NCBI GenBank assembly: GCA_965603355.1
Contig: CBFDCQ010000014.1
Span: 1 to 52,014 of the forward strand
Length of the DNA: 52,014 bases
DNA from: CBFDCQ01 sp965603355
GTDB taxonomy: Bacteria > Hydrogenedentota > CAZGCA01 > CBFDCQ01
Direction: 5' to 3'
The notes beneath the pieces were generated by a model. It had not been told where the DNA came from. It saw only the letters and a program-made list of their open reading frames with translations, and ran no database searches. The translations under genes and the position numbers were made by a program. Shown here piece by piece: positions 23,958 to 32,930 of this stretch. Numbering within the stretch: the first letter of the stretch is position 1; each line of letters opens with the position of its first letter.

Positions 23958-25418
23958 TCATTCGTGCTGTTCCGAGCCAGCACCGGGATTCTCGTGCGCC
24001 TTTCTGCGCAGTGAACGTATCTTAGAGCCCTTCTTCCGCAAATACTCGTACGGACTCTCCCAGAACCGGTAGAACTTCAACTGCTTTACGAGCCTCCTGT
24101 TTGCGCGGCGCCACCGACGCACGATTCGCCATCCCGTGTAGCGAAGGGAGGCGTTGAAGAACTTGAGGTGTAAGATGTTTCCGATACACTCTTTGAGGGA
24201 ATAGAACCCTGCCATCGCACGGATCATCGTCCTCTGCAGCTCGAACGGAGACATCTTCGCAGGTTCAAACACGACGTGCATGCCGTCGTAGAGTTCCCAC
24301 CGTTTCGTGAACAGCCTGTCTTCCCGCTCAAGCTTCTCATACAGATCAGTGCCCGGTAGCGGCGTCAGTATCAGCAACTGCACGCTGTCAATCCACTGTT
24401 TGCGCGCAAACTCCACCGTCTTGCGCGCAACCATCTTGTCGTCCTCGTCGGACCCGAGCACGAACATCCCATGAACCTTTATCCCGACTCTCTGAAAGGC
24501 CCTTATGCTTTCCTCCATCTCTTCCACGGTCTGCTGTTTGCGGTACGCGACGAGTGTTTCAGGTACGACGGACTCGAACCCCACGAAGACGAAGTGGCAG
24601 TTCGCCCTCTTCATCAACGCCAGCAGCTCTGGATCCTTGGCCACATCCACGCGGACTTGCGCACTCCATCTAGGGGTCAGGTTCCTCCGTATCATCTCCT
24701 CAAGAAGCTCTTTTGTCCGCTGCGGACTGGCGGTGAAATTATCGTCGTAGAAGAAAACGCTCGGCCTGTAGTTCCTCGCGAGCTCCTCGATAACGCTTTC
24801 AGTCGACCGGAACCGGTACTTTCTGCCGAACACTTTCGTGACTGAACAGAAGCTGCAATCGTACGGGCAACCGCGGGACGTCATTATCGGCGCAAACGAT
24901 ATTCGCTCGTCACCTTCGATGAGGCTCAGGTCCGGAATCGGGAAGGAGTCCAGATCGCAGGGATGCGGTATCGGCTCATTATGGTGCATCTCATCACCGC
25001 GCCAGTAGGACAGAGCCGGTATATCCGCCCAGGCTTCCTCGTCCGCCAAGTTCTCGACCAACCGTAGAAGGCTGTGTTCCGCCTCGCCCGCGATGGAGAA
25101 TTCTCCGTATTGGAGGGCTTCCTCCGGCATGAAGGTCGTGTGCGAACCGCCGAACACCACCGGGATGCCCTCTCGCGAAACGCGTTGTGCGATCCGATAC
25201 GCCTCGGGCGCAGTGGATGTCGTCGTCGAGATTCCCACCAGGTCAGCGCTCAACACGCTGCTGTAGTCTATCGGCTTCACGTCCTGACAGTAGACTCGCA
25301 CGTGGTGTCCCTTGTCTCGGAGTATCGCCCCGAGCAAGGGTAATCCCAGCCTGGGTAATACCGTGTAACTGTAAATGTGGTAACCTGGTGACCTGGGTTC
25401 GATTAGCGCTATTTTCAT
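23958..25418 (-). CDS. B12-binding radical SAM protein
   Basis: The 486-residue protein has an N-terminal cobalamin-binding domain (about 1-140) with a beta-sheet start MKIALIEPR, LVGISTTT and VVFGGSHTT; the usual DxHxxG histidine is not clearly present. The radical SAM core follows, with the 4Fe-4S motif in SRGCPYDCSFCSV (about 183-195). The C-terminal 90 residues are basic (RRWRRANRRL, LRKKGSK). Members of this class methylate, cyclise or rearrange lipids, cofactors and antibiotics; the substrate cannot be assigned here. The ATG at 25418 has AGGTGA upstream. It is adjacent to uvrA, but a functional link is not implied. Confidence 0.88.
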   Translation of the reverse strand: MKIALIEPRSPGYHIYSYTVLPRLGLPLLGAILRDKGHHVRVYCQDVKPIDYSSVLSADLVGISTTTSTAPEAYRIAQRVSREGIPVVFGGSHTTFMPEEALQYGEFSIAGEAEHSLLRLVENLADEEAWADIPALSYWRGDEMHHNEPIPHPCDLDSFPIPDLSLIEGDERISFAPIMTSRGCPYDCSFCSVTKVFGRKYRFRSTESVIEELARNYRPSVFFYDDNFTASPQRTKELLEEMIRRNLTPRWSAQVRVDVAKDPELLALMKRANCHFVFVGFESVVPETLVAYRKQQTVEEMEESIRAFQRVGIKVHGMFVLGSDEDDKMVARKTVEFARKQWIDSVQLLILTPLPGTDLYEKLEREDRLFTKRWELYDGMHVVFEPAKMSPFELQRTMIRAMAGFYSLKECIGNILHLKFFNASLRYTGWRIVRRWRRANRRLVKQLKFYRFWESPYEYLRKKGSKIRSLRRKAHENPGAGSEQHE

Positions 25419-25487
25419 TTTGTTTCACCTCACGTCGTGCCAGGTTTCCCCGACTCGTTCAGGCCCGCCGAACACTTCCGGCATATT

Positions 25488-26150
25488 CTAAAGCTTCTTC
25501 ATGGCCGCGATGGCAGAGTCTTCGCCGACAAGCAGGAGCCGGTCGCGTTCGCCGATCTCCTCTGATGGGTCCGGGATGCTCACCCTGGGTGTATCCGTGC
25601 CCGGAACCTCTTTCTTGATCAGTATAACCTCGACATTATGTCGTTCACGCACCCTGAGTCGTGTGAGACTCTTGCCGACCCAAGATTTCGGCGCGAGCAT
25701 CTCGACAATGCTGAACCCTTCGGCAAGCTCTATCTGGTCGATCACTCGCGGCGCGCTCAGACGGTTCGCAATCCTGACGGCCATCTCCTCCTGGGGAAAG
25801 ATCACTTCATCCGCCCCGACAAGCTTGAGGACCTTTCCGTGATCGGGCGTGTTCCCCTTGACAATGATCTTTCGAACGCCGAGCTCTTTCAGGAAGAGAG
25901 TCACAAGGATGCTCAGGTCGGTCTTGTCCCCCAGGCAGACCACCGCGCCGTCGACATCCTTAAGCCCCATTGCGGCCAGAACGCCCTTGTCAATTGCGTC
26001 GGCAACTACAGCTTCAGTCGCCCAGTTCTTGACCTCCTGGATCTTGTCACGGTCTCTGTCAATCACGAGTACCTGGCACCCTGACTCGCTCAGCCGTTTT
26101 CCGATCCGCTCCCCGAACGTGCTCAGACCTATTATGGCATACTGTGGCAT
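25488..26150 (-). CDS. Potassium channel regulatory subunit, TrkA/KtrA type
   Basis: The 220-residue cytoplasmic protein binds nucleotides and gates the potassium translocator encoded upstream. The N-terminal RCK domain has a Rossmann start (IIGLSTFGERIGKRL) and the acidic strand end VIDRD that binds NAD or ATP. The C-terminal RCK_C domain spans about 135-220. A single RCK unit of this length fits KtrA better than the double-length E. coli TrkA. It follows the membrane subunit by 43 bp in the same orientation. Confidence 0.9.
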   Translation of the reverse strand: MPQYAIIGLSTFGERIGKRLSESGCQVLVIDRDRDKIQEVKNWATEAVVADAIDKGVLAAMGLKDVDGAVVCLGDKTDLSILVTLFLKELGVRKIIVKGNTPDHGKVLKLVGADEVIFPQEEMAVRIANRLSAPRVIDQIELAEGFSIVEMLAPKSWVGKSLTRLRVRERHNVEVILIKKEVPGTDTPRVSIPDPSEEIGERDRLLLVGEDSAIAAMKKL

Positions 26151-26193
26151 GATCCGCTCCCCGTCCTGTCCTTGATCCCGCTCTTCTTCCCGT

Positions 26194-27534
26194 TCATCCT
26201 ATCATGACCGCCTCACGCGGATGTTCGTACGAAACCCTCTTCTTGGCGCCTGCGAGCCCCATGGCCATTGTAAGCGGTCCGATCCTCCCGATCAACATCA
26301 GCGCGCTGACTAACAGCCGTCCCGCCGTGGTCAGCGAGGACGTTATTCCCGTCGACAACCCGACAGTCCCGAACGCGGAAAGCGTTTCAAACGCTACGTT
26401 GCGGAACATATTCCCCTCGCCGCCCAGCGACGCGCGTTCCGTGACCAGCAGCGCCAGGCAGAACACCAACACTACGCTGAACGACGCGGCAAATACCGCA
26501 AGGCTCCTGTTGACAACCTCTCGCGGCACGGTCCGTCGAAAAAGGTTAACCTCCTCTTGCCCTCGGAGGCGGGCCCTCGCCAGGGCAAGGAAAATGCCAA
26601 ACGTGGTCGTCTTAATGCCGCCGCCGGTCGAACCCGGCGACGCGCCCACAAACATCAACATCATCACCACGAAAAGCGTGGCGCTGCTCAATGCTGCTGT
26701 GTTAAGCGTGTTGAAACCGGCCGTCCTGCTCGTGACAGAGAGGAAAACCGACGATAGTATCCGACTGCCTAATGAGCTGCCCGCCAGCGTGTTGTCCTTC
26801 TCAAGAAAGAAACACGCGACACTTCCTATCAGAATAAGCCCACCCGATACCGCCAGCACCATTTTAGTCTGTAGAGTTAACGTTCGCAACCGTGCTCTAG
26901 GTTTACGTCGCGGACTTCTCGCAAGGTCCGCGAGCACAAGGAAACCCAGTCCCCCTACAACAATCAACGTGACTATAACGCCGACAACGCACGGGTCTCC
27001 GGCGTATTTCATGAAACTTGTGCTGAATAGCGAGAATCCTGCGTTGCAGAACGCTGAAATAGAATGAAATAGTGACAGAAACGCCGCCTTACCGGCGTCA
27101 AACTCCTTGGAAAACCTCAAATACAGGAGAATTGCCCCCACGGCTTCGATACACAGTGTCAGCTTCAGTATATCGGTCACGAGCGTTTTCAGGTCGTTGT
27201 CAAAGAGCGTTCCGAAACTGTCACGCACTATCACTCGTTCGAGCAAAGCCACTCTCCTGCCCATCAGATAAACGAAAAAGGTCGAAAACGTCATCAAGCC
27301 CAATCCGCCTATCTGTATGAGGCAAAGAATCGTACATTGGCCGAACCGGGAGAAATCGACAGCCGTATCCTTGACGATAAGACCGGTTACACAAACCGCC
27401 GAGGTCGCCGTGAACAGCGCATCCACCGGCTCCACTGTGACACCTTCCTGCCAGGAGACAGGCGTGGATAGGAGCACCGCCCCTATGAGAATCGCCCCAC
27501 AGTAAGTTAGCACGAGTGCGTGTGCAGGTCGCAA
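26194..27534 (-). CDS. Potassium uptake membrane subunit, TrkH/KtrB type
   Basis: The 446-residue integral membrane protein carries the repeated M1-P-M2 units of the SKT superfamily. Selectivity-filter regions can be seen in TSAVCVTGL (about 45), SAFCNAGFSL, SRTAGFNTLN and FGTVGLSTGI. STGGGIKTTTFG (about 307-318) is the hallmark loop in the middle of the third unit. The length suits KtrB or short TrkH proteins; coupling to sodium or protons cannot be told. Translation probably begins at a TTG (27534) with AAGGGG 6 bases upstream. It pairs with the RCK protein immediately downstream. Confidence 0.9.
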   Translation of the reverse strand: MRPAHALVLTYCGAILIGAVLLSTPVSWQEGVTVEPVDALFTATSAVCVTGLIVKDTAVDFSRFGQCTILCLIQIGGLGLMTFSTFFVYLMGRRVALLERVIVRDSFGTLFDNDLKTLVTDILKLTLCIEAVGAILLYLRFSKEFDAGKAAFLSLFHSISAFCNAGFSLFSTSFMKYAGDPCVVGVIVTLIVVGGLGFLVLADLARSPRRKPRARLRTLTLQTKMVLAVSGGLILIGSVACFFLEKDNTLAGSSLGSRILSSVFLSVTSRTAGFNTLNTAALSSATLFVVMMLMFVGASPGSTGGGIKTTTFGIFLALARARLRGQEEVNLFRRTVPREVVNRSLAVFAASFSVVLVFCLALLVTERASLGGEGNMFRNVAFETLSAFGTVGLSTGITSSLTTAGRLLVSALMLIGRIGPLTMAMGLAGAKKRVSYEHPREAVMIG

Positions 27535-27662
27535 TTACGCCCCTTCCGCCCCGATGCTCGGGTCACTTCCGCCGGAACATTTGTTCCCGCGCGGAACCGT
27601 CCAATCCACCTTGACCGCTGCAACACAAAAGGTCGGGCCCATTCCCTGGTTCAGAGCAGCCC

Positions 27663-27815
27663 TCAGGACTTCCCTTCGATCAGGGAATCCAGCTCCCGCC
27701 TGACCTGTTCAAGAATCTCCTTGCGGGTGTCATCCGCGATCTTGTAGTGGTACTTCTGCTCCAAGAGTTCAATAGTGCGCATTACAACCCGGTGGCACAA
27801 CTCCTCGAGTTTCAT
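27663..27815 (-). CDS. Small hypothetical protein
   Basis: The 50-residue product is acidic-to-basic and mostly helical: MKLEELCHRVVMRTIELLEQ, then KYHYKIADDTRKEILEQ. It is not recognised. The ATG at 27815 has GGGGAGA a few bases upstream. A longer reading with 17 more residues exists but lacks a better ribosome site. It precedes the potassium transporter by 128 bp, so it may be co-transcribed, but no role can be deduced. Confidence 0.5.
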   Translation of the reverse strand: MKLEELCHRVVMRTIELLEQKYHYKIADDTRKEILEQVRRELDSLIEGKS

Positions 27816-27987
27816 ACACCGTCTCCCCACACAGATCGATGAGACCAACGAAGCCTTCCCGAGCATAAGATGTACGCGGTGAGTATATCACACGCCCGAG
27901 AATCCAGTCAATTTCGCCCGGGCACGAAATGTATTGTCACACCGGGCTGACCGGTCCTGCTGTGGTAGACGTCTCTCCGGTGCGCCT

Positions 27988-30672
27988 TTACTCCTTCTCA
28001 TCGGCAGTCTCGGCCGCCTCGGACTCTGTGCCGGCCTCGTCCTTCTCCTTCTCTTTCGTGGCCTCAAGCAGACTTTCAAGCTCCTTGACGCGTTTGTCGA
28101 CTTCCTCCCCCGACTTCTTCAACTTATCGACTTCTTTCCTCAGTTCTCGGACCTCGTCCGTCTGTTCGCGGGCGGCGTTGATCCGCTCCACGGCACGCTC
28201 GGCACTTCTTCTCTCTCCGTCGTCCTTGGTGGTTTTCGCGAATCGTTGCAGGTCGTCGATCGCCTTCGGGTCCCCGAGCTCCCCCAAGGCGTCAACGGTC
28301 GCAGACCTGACCCTGCGGCTGGGATCCTCCAGCAGTTCAACGAGAATCTCACGCGGTCTATCCTTCTTGTCCATCCACTTGCCCAGCCTGCCAATGGCCG
28401 ATATCGCGCTCGGGCGAGCCGATCTCGGTCTGCCGGCCGAGGCGTACCGGGCGACCGTCTTGAGGCTCTCTTCGGCCTCGAGATTGACGAGCGCGTCGAG
28501 TGCGGCCCGCCGAATCACCTCGTTGTGGGAATCTCGTGAAAGAGCCCTGGTTATCGTCCTCTTGGCCTTCTCGCATTTCAGCTCCCCGAGAGCCCTGATC
28601 GCCCGTGCAACCACGTAGGGGCTCTCCTCGTCGCCGACCACGGCGAGCAGTGTCTCGCAGACACGTTCCTCGTCCATTCTTCCGAGCGCCTCGACCACAG
28701 AGAGGCGTACCCGAGCATCCTCCTGGTCCGGACCCCCGATCAAAGCGTCAACCGCCTTGTCGTTGTCAATTTCGCCAAGAGCTCTCGCAGCCGCCGATCG
28801 GACTGCCCAAAACGAGTCGTCGAGCAGGACATCCCTCAATGCTTCAACAACGTCATCCGTCTTGAACTCCTTGAGCGCCCGAACTGCCATTATTCTCCCC
28901 ACCACGGTCTTGTCACCGGCGAGCTGCGCCAGCAGCATCGGTTTGGGTTTTTCGAAATCAAGCTTCTTCAGGACGCCATACTCAGGGTCAAATCTCACGA
29001 AATCCGGGCGCTCAGCAAGAGGAACATGGAAGATGTGTTCCGGCTCGCTGATCTCTATCTTCTCACGATGGTTGCCGTTTGGACAAATGAACTGCAGGTC
29101 CGTAGTGAAACGGAACAGAGGCGTTAGCTCGTCCACAGTCTGAGTCTGTTTGACGACGACCTTTGCCAGTTTTTCCTCGTTGAGCCACGAATAGGAGACA
29201 TCCAGCTCGGGATAACCTCCGTGATAAACCCACTGGTCGAAGAACTGCTCCATGCCACGGCCGGAGACCTCCTCGACCGTGCGCATAAGGTCTGTGGTCT
29301 CGACCACTTTGCCGCTGTGGCGAACGCAATACTCATGCATACACTTCCAGAAAAGGTCGTCACCAAGCTCCCTGCGCAGCATGTGTAGGACCCAGCCTCC
29401 CTTGGAGTATGACCTCACGTCGAAAAGAGGGTTGGGACTACCGTACGTCGTCCTCACGATCGGCGCTCGCTGCGTGCCCTTATCGGCTTCGAGAATTTCC
29501 GACATGGTCCCCAACATCTCGCAAGCGAACTCGTCCTCGCCGAGGTCGTGTTCCGTCCAGAGCGACTGAAAGTACGTCGCGAAACCTTCATTCAACCAGA
29601 GGTGCGACCAGTCCCGACAGGTAAGCAGGTCGCCCCACCACTGGTGCACAAGCTCGTGTGCCACCAAAGGGTCGCTTCTGAAAGTCAGATGGGCAGCCTC
29701 GTCGTGCAGCGTGCGTTCGGTAAGCGTGGTAATGCTCGTGTTTTCCATACCGCCGGCGATGAAGTCCACAACCGCCACCTGGGCGTACATCTCGTAAGGG
29801 TACGGCACACCGATCATGTCCTGAAAAAACCGCATCATGTCCGGCGTCTTTGCAAAACTCAGGTGGGCGTCCTCCTCGAACTCCGGCAGGACGTAGTAGA
29901 ACAGAGGAATATCGCCGTATGAGTCCCCGATCTCGACGAACTTCCCCACCACGAGACTCACCAGATAGCTGACGTGAGGCACCGACTCGCGCCAATGGAA
30001 CGTCTTGGTGCCCGCCTGCTCGTCAACTGTTGTAGAGAGCAACTCGCCGTTCGACAGCGCCATGAAACCCTCCGGCACAGTGACTATCATCTCGGTCGTC
30101 GCGCGCTCGTTGGGATAGTCGAAGCAAGGAAACCAGCTTCTTGCGTCCTCGGGCTCGCCCTGCGTCCAGGCCTGCGTCTCTTCAGGTTTGTACCCCATTC
30201 TTTCGGTTCGGAAGTACACTCCTGTGACCGGTTTGGCACTGTACGTCACAGCTACTGAAAAATCCACACCGGGCGCAGCGGGATGAGGCAAGAATATCTT
30301 CAACTTGTCCTCGGTTACCTCGAAATCGAGTTCCGACCCGTCGCCGGCCCTCACGCTCGAGATGTCCAGACCAATACTGTCGAGCACGATCTCGCCCAGC
30401 GGTTTCCCGACCGGAGCCAGCGTCGTAGTCGCCCTCCCCTCCAGAGTCTCATCTTCGAAGTTCAGTGTGAACTCCAACTTGATGTGCTTGACATCTATGG
30501 GCCTGCCTCGACCGTACTGCCGGACCGGCTCACCGCCGCGCATCGGAGGGAGATACTCGCTTTCGACACCCCTGCAGTAATAGCAGCGGTCCCACGCATC
30601 CCCTGACGCCGCCGCAGGATACGCGCAGATTAGCATCACTCCCAGCAAGAACAGTATCTTTGTCCTGGACAT
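27988..30672 (-). CDS. Exported M1-family aminopeptidase with HEAT repeats
   Basis: The 894-residue protein has a signal peptide (MSRTKILFLLGVMLICAYPA). The N-terminal beta domain and gluzincin catalytic domain contain GGMENTSITTL, the substrate-recognition exopeptidase motif. The zinc site HELVHQWWGDLL has His339 and His343, with the third ligand Glu362 in LWLNEGFATYF. From about residue 600 to 830 there are six or so HEAT-like repeats (VVEALRDVLLDDSFWAVRSA and similar). The protein ends in a charged coiled coil of about 60 residues rich in Glu and Lys. It likely trims peptides outside the cytoplasm, with HEAT repeats for protein contact. The gene stands alone, divergent from the fatty-acid operon. 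Confidence 0.92.
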   Translation of the reverse strand: MSRTKILFLLGVMLICAYPAAASGDAWDRCYYCRGVESEYLPPMRGGEPVRQYGRGRPIDVKHIKLEFTLNFEDETLEGRATTTLAPVGKPLGEIVLDSIGLDISSVRAGDGSELDFEVTEDKLKIFLPHPAAPGVDFSVAVTYSAKPVTGVYFRTERMGYKPEETQAWTQGEPEDARSWFPCFDYPNERATTEMIVTVPEGFMALSNGELLSTTVDEQAGTKTFHWRESVPHVSYLVSLVVGKFVEIGDSYGDIPLFYYVLPEFEEDAHLSFAKTPDMMRFFQDMIGVPYPYEMYAQVAVVDFIAGGMENTSITTLTERTLHDEAAHLTFRSDPLVAHELVHQWWGDLLTCRDWSHLWLNEGFATYFQSLWTEHDLGEDEFACEMLGTMSEILEADKGTQRAPIVRTTYGSPNPLFDVRSYSKGGWVLHMLRRELGDDLFWKCMHEYCVRHSGKVVETTDLMRTVEEVSGRGMEQFFDQWVYHGGYPELDVSYSWLNEEKLAKVVVKQTQTVDELTPLFRFTTDLQFICPNGNHREKIEISEPEHIFHVPLAERPDFVRFDPEYGVLKKLDFEKPKPMLLAQLAGDKTVVGRIMAVRALKEFKTDDVVEALRDVLLDDSFWAVRSAAARALGEIDNDKAVDALIGGPDQEDARVRLSVVEALGRMDEERVCETLLAVVGDEESPYVVARAIRALGELKCEKAKRTITRALSRDSHNEVIRRAALDALVNLEAEESLKTVARYASAGRPRSARPSAISAIGRLGKWMDKKDRPREILVELLEDPSRRVRSATVDALGELGDPKAIDDLQRFAKTTKDDGERRSAERAVERINAAREQTDEVRELRKEVDKLKKSGEEVDKRVKELESLLEATKEKEKDEAGTESEAAETADEKE

Positions 30673-30774
30673 TGCATCCTCCTTCGACCGTTTGAGACGG
30701 TCACTCTGTAAACCACCCGCTCGGCTCTGTCGTTGAACGTTTGGTTGCCTCCATGCCCCAAAGGATTTACGTAT

Positions 30775-30803
30775 AGCATAACGTATCTGGCAGGAACGTT
30801 CAA
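30775..30803 (-). promoter_or_regulatory. Candidate promoter of the M1 peptidase gene
   Basis: On the minus strand TTGAAC (30798-30803) and TATGCT (30775-30780) are 17 bp apart. The leader between promoter and ATG contains the small hairpin GACCGT-TTGAG-ACGGTC at 30686-30702. Confidence 0.45.
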
Positions 30804-30831
30804 GAGATACCGCGCGGGCGAGGCTTTCCGC

Positions 30832-30860
30832 TTGACAAAGACCGTGTTCGGTGTTAATAT
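30832..30860 (+). promoter_or_regulatory. Near-consensus promoter of the yceD-rpmF-fab operon
   Basis: A perfect TTGACA (30832-30837) and TAATAT (30855-30860) are separated by 17 bp. Transcription would start near 30867, about 180 bases before the first gene. Confidence 0.72.
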
Positions 30861-31044
30861 TGGCCTGTTTGGAAGGGAAGGGGCCGAGTCGCCGTCTATT
30901 CCGGGGTTTTTTGGCAACTTTTACGCGAGCGAGACTATTCTATGGGTTTGCTGCGTAGCGAGGAAGGCGACCCGGCCTGATGTTGTATACGGGAGCGTGC
31001 ACATGCACGCACAACAGCCAACAGCTGTATCGGAGCGCACCGGA

Positions 31045-31596
31045 ATGAAACTTGATGTATCGCACGTTCCGGAAACCGGTCTCGGCGTAAACGTGGAGCT
31101 TGACGCGGGCGAGGTCGACATATCGGACGCCACGGCTGACCTGACGGGAGACCTCCAACTCAATGGGCGAGTGCTGGAAGTGGGCGAGGAGATGCTCCTG
31201 GAAGGCACGTTACGCGGCACATTGAGTCTCAGTTGCGGCAGGTGTCTCAATAGCTTCTTGCAGCCTTTTGAGATCGCCGTTTCCGCCAGATACGTGAACG
31301 CCGCCGAAAACGAACACGAGGACCAGGCGGACGCCGGACCTCGTGACGTGACACGAGTACCCTTTGTCGGCGACCAGATTGATTTGTCGTCGGGGATACG
31401 AGAGGACCTGCTGCTGAACATCCCCCTCAAACCGCTCTGCAGGGAGAATTGTCGCGGATTATGCCCGCAGTGCGGAGCCGACCTCAATGAGGGGGAGTGC
31501 ACGTGCGAGAAGAAGACCGCTGACCCGCGACTCGCCGAGCTCCGCGACATCCGCGCAGCGCTGGAGGGGGAACACAAGGAACAAGACGAGCTGTGA
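31045..31596 (+). CDS. yceD: YceD/DUF177 family protein
   Basis: The 183-residue protein belongs to the conserved family encoded just upstream of rpmF in most bacteria; the plant and bacterial members are linked to 23S rRNA accumulation. The family pattern is seen in MKLDVSHVPETGL at the start, LSCGRCLNSF (about 68), the acidic middle, and ENCRGLCPQCGADLNEGEC (CxxxCxxC metal-like cluster, about 134-152). The ATG at 31045 has GGAG 9 bases upstream and gives the usual family N-terminus; another ATG at 31003 with GGGAG upstream is an alternative. It lies 25 bp before rpmF. Confidence 0.85.
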   Translation: MKLDVSHVPETGLGVNVELDAGEVDISDATADLTGDLQLNGRVLEVGEEMLLEGTLRGTLSLSCGRCLNSFLQPFEIAVSARYVNAAENEHEDQADAGPRDVTRVPFVGDQIDLSSGIREDLLLNIPLKPLCRENCRGLCPQCGADLNEGECTCEKKTADPRLAELRDIRAALEGEHKEQDEL

Positions 31597-31621
31597 TTGC
31601 TCAAATACGGAGGGATGTAGG

Positions 31622-31804
31622 GTGGCTTTACCCAAAAGACGGCACTCAAAGGCACGAAAGAATAAGCGACGTTCGACCAAACGGATAACCCAACCCGGGC
31701 TGGCGAACTGTCCGAAGTGTGACGAAATGAAATTACCGCATCGGGTGTGCATGCACTGCGGCTATTATAACGGCAAAGAGGTTCTGAAGGTAACCGAGAA
31801 GTAA
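31622..31804 (+). CDS. rpmF: 50S ribosomal protein L32
   Basis: This 60-residue ribosomal protein begins with ALPKRRHSKARKNKRRS, the family signature. It has a zinc ribbon formed by CPKC (about 32-35) and CMHCG (about 45-49). The GTG start at 31622 is set by the conserved N-terminus. The classic order yceD-rpmF-plsX is preserved, coupling ribosome and membrane-lipid synthesis. Confidence 0.96.
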   Translation: MALPKRRHSKARKNKRRSTKRITQPGLANCPKCDEMKLPHRVCMHCGYYNGKEVLKVTEK

Positions 31805-31819
31805 GAGAGGAACCTTCTC

Positions 31820-32830
31820 GTGTCCAGAATAGCCATCGACTCCATGGGCGGCGATCACGCCCCCGGGGCGCTCGTTGAGGGCGCCGTCCTCGCTGCACGG
31901 GAAACCCGTTCCGAGCTCATTCTCGTCGGAGATAAAAAGCGCGTCGAGCGGGAGCTGAGCAAGTTCGGGGATAAACCGGAAAACCTGTCTATCCAACACT
32001 GCTCTGAATATGTAGAGATGGGTGAGTCACCCGTAACCGCTCTGCGCAGCAAGAAGGACTCCTCCATACTGGTCGGCATGCGCATTATCAAGAGCGATGA
32101 GGCCGACGCAATAGTGACTGCGGGAAACACAGGCGCTGCGACTGTGGCATCGAAGACCGTGCTGCATACCCTGGAGGGAGTTGACCGCCCTGCAATCGCG
32201 GCGAGTATCTTGAATCCGACGGGCTATACGGTTTTCCTGGATGTTGGCGCAAACGTCGACAGCAAACCGCGCCATTTGCTTCAGTTTGCCGTTATGGGCA
32301 GCGTTTACGCGCGGGTGATTCTCGGCGTCGAGAACCCCAGCGTGGGTCTGCTCAGCGTCGGCGCGGAAGAGAGCAAGGGCAACGAGTTGACCAAAGCGGC
32401 TTACAAGCTGTTTGAGGAGAAGAGGGAGAGGCTGAATTTCATCGGCAACGTTGAGGGGGGCGACCTCTTCACCGGCAAGGTGAACGTTGTCGTATGTGAC
32501 GGGTTTACCGGCAACATTGTGCTCAAGAGCGGCGAAGCGCTCGCCGCGAGTTTCGCGAGGCTGGTGCGCAGGGAGTTTTCGGGCGATATAGCCAGCCGAT
32601 TAGGCGGCATCTTCACGCATGGCGCGCTGGTGCGCCTCAAGAAGAAGATAGACTACTCGGAACACGGTGCCGCACCGCTCTTGGGGGTGCAGGGTGGGGT
32701 TCTGATATGTCACGGGCACTCCTCTCAGAAAGCGGTCAAGAACGCGATATTCGCGGCGGAGAAGGCTCTGTCGCGTAACTTGAACGCCCACATAGTGACA
32801 TCTTTGAAAGAGCTGAACGGGACGGGGTAG
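31820..32830 (+). CDS. plsX: Phosphate acyltransferase PlsX
   Basis: The 336-residue peripheral membrane enzyme makes acyl-phosphate from acyl-ACP, the first step toward phosphatidic acid with PlsY and PlsC. The start MSRIAIDSMGGDHAP is diagnostic, followed by VTAGNTGAA (about 94) and LLSVGAEESKGNEL (about 177). The GTG at 31820 is preceded by GAGAGGAA and lies 15 bp after rpmF. PlsC is encoded at 48044-48841 in the same window; PlsY is not seen. Confidence 0.96.
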   Translation: MSRIAIDSMGGDHAPGALVEGAVLAARETRSELILVGDKKRVERELSKFGDKPENLSIQHCSEYVEMGESPVTALRSKKDSSILVGMRIIKSDEADAIVTAGNTGAATVASKTVLHTLEGVDRPAIAASILNPTGYTVFLDVGANVDSKPRHLLQFAVMGSVYARVILGVENPSVGLLSVGAEESKGNELTKAAYKLFEEKRERLNFIGNVEGGDLFTGKVNVVVCDGFTGNIVLKSGEALAASFARLVRREFSGDIASRLGGIFTHGALVRLKKKIDYSEHGAAPLLGVQGGVLICHGHSSQKAVKNAIFAAEKALSRNLNAHIVTSLKELNGTG

Positions 32831-32930
32831 GGACGCGATTTGTCACGCCCCAAGGCTGCGGGTTTGACAGATCGACCTCCCGCGATGCATCCCTAAAACG
32901 GTGGAAAGGCTCCGATGCGGACGGAGGGCG

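Noticed and set aside
28605..30606. Several plus-strand frames within 27988-30672
   Set aside because: All lie opposite the M1 aminopeptidase, are low in recognisable motifs and rich in Arg/Ser/Pro, as expected for antisense of GC-rich coding DNA.
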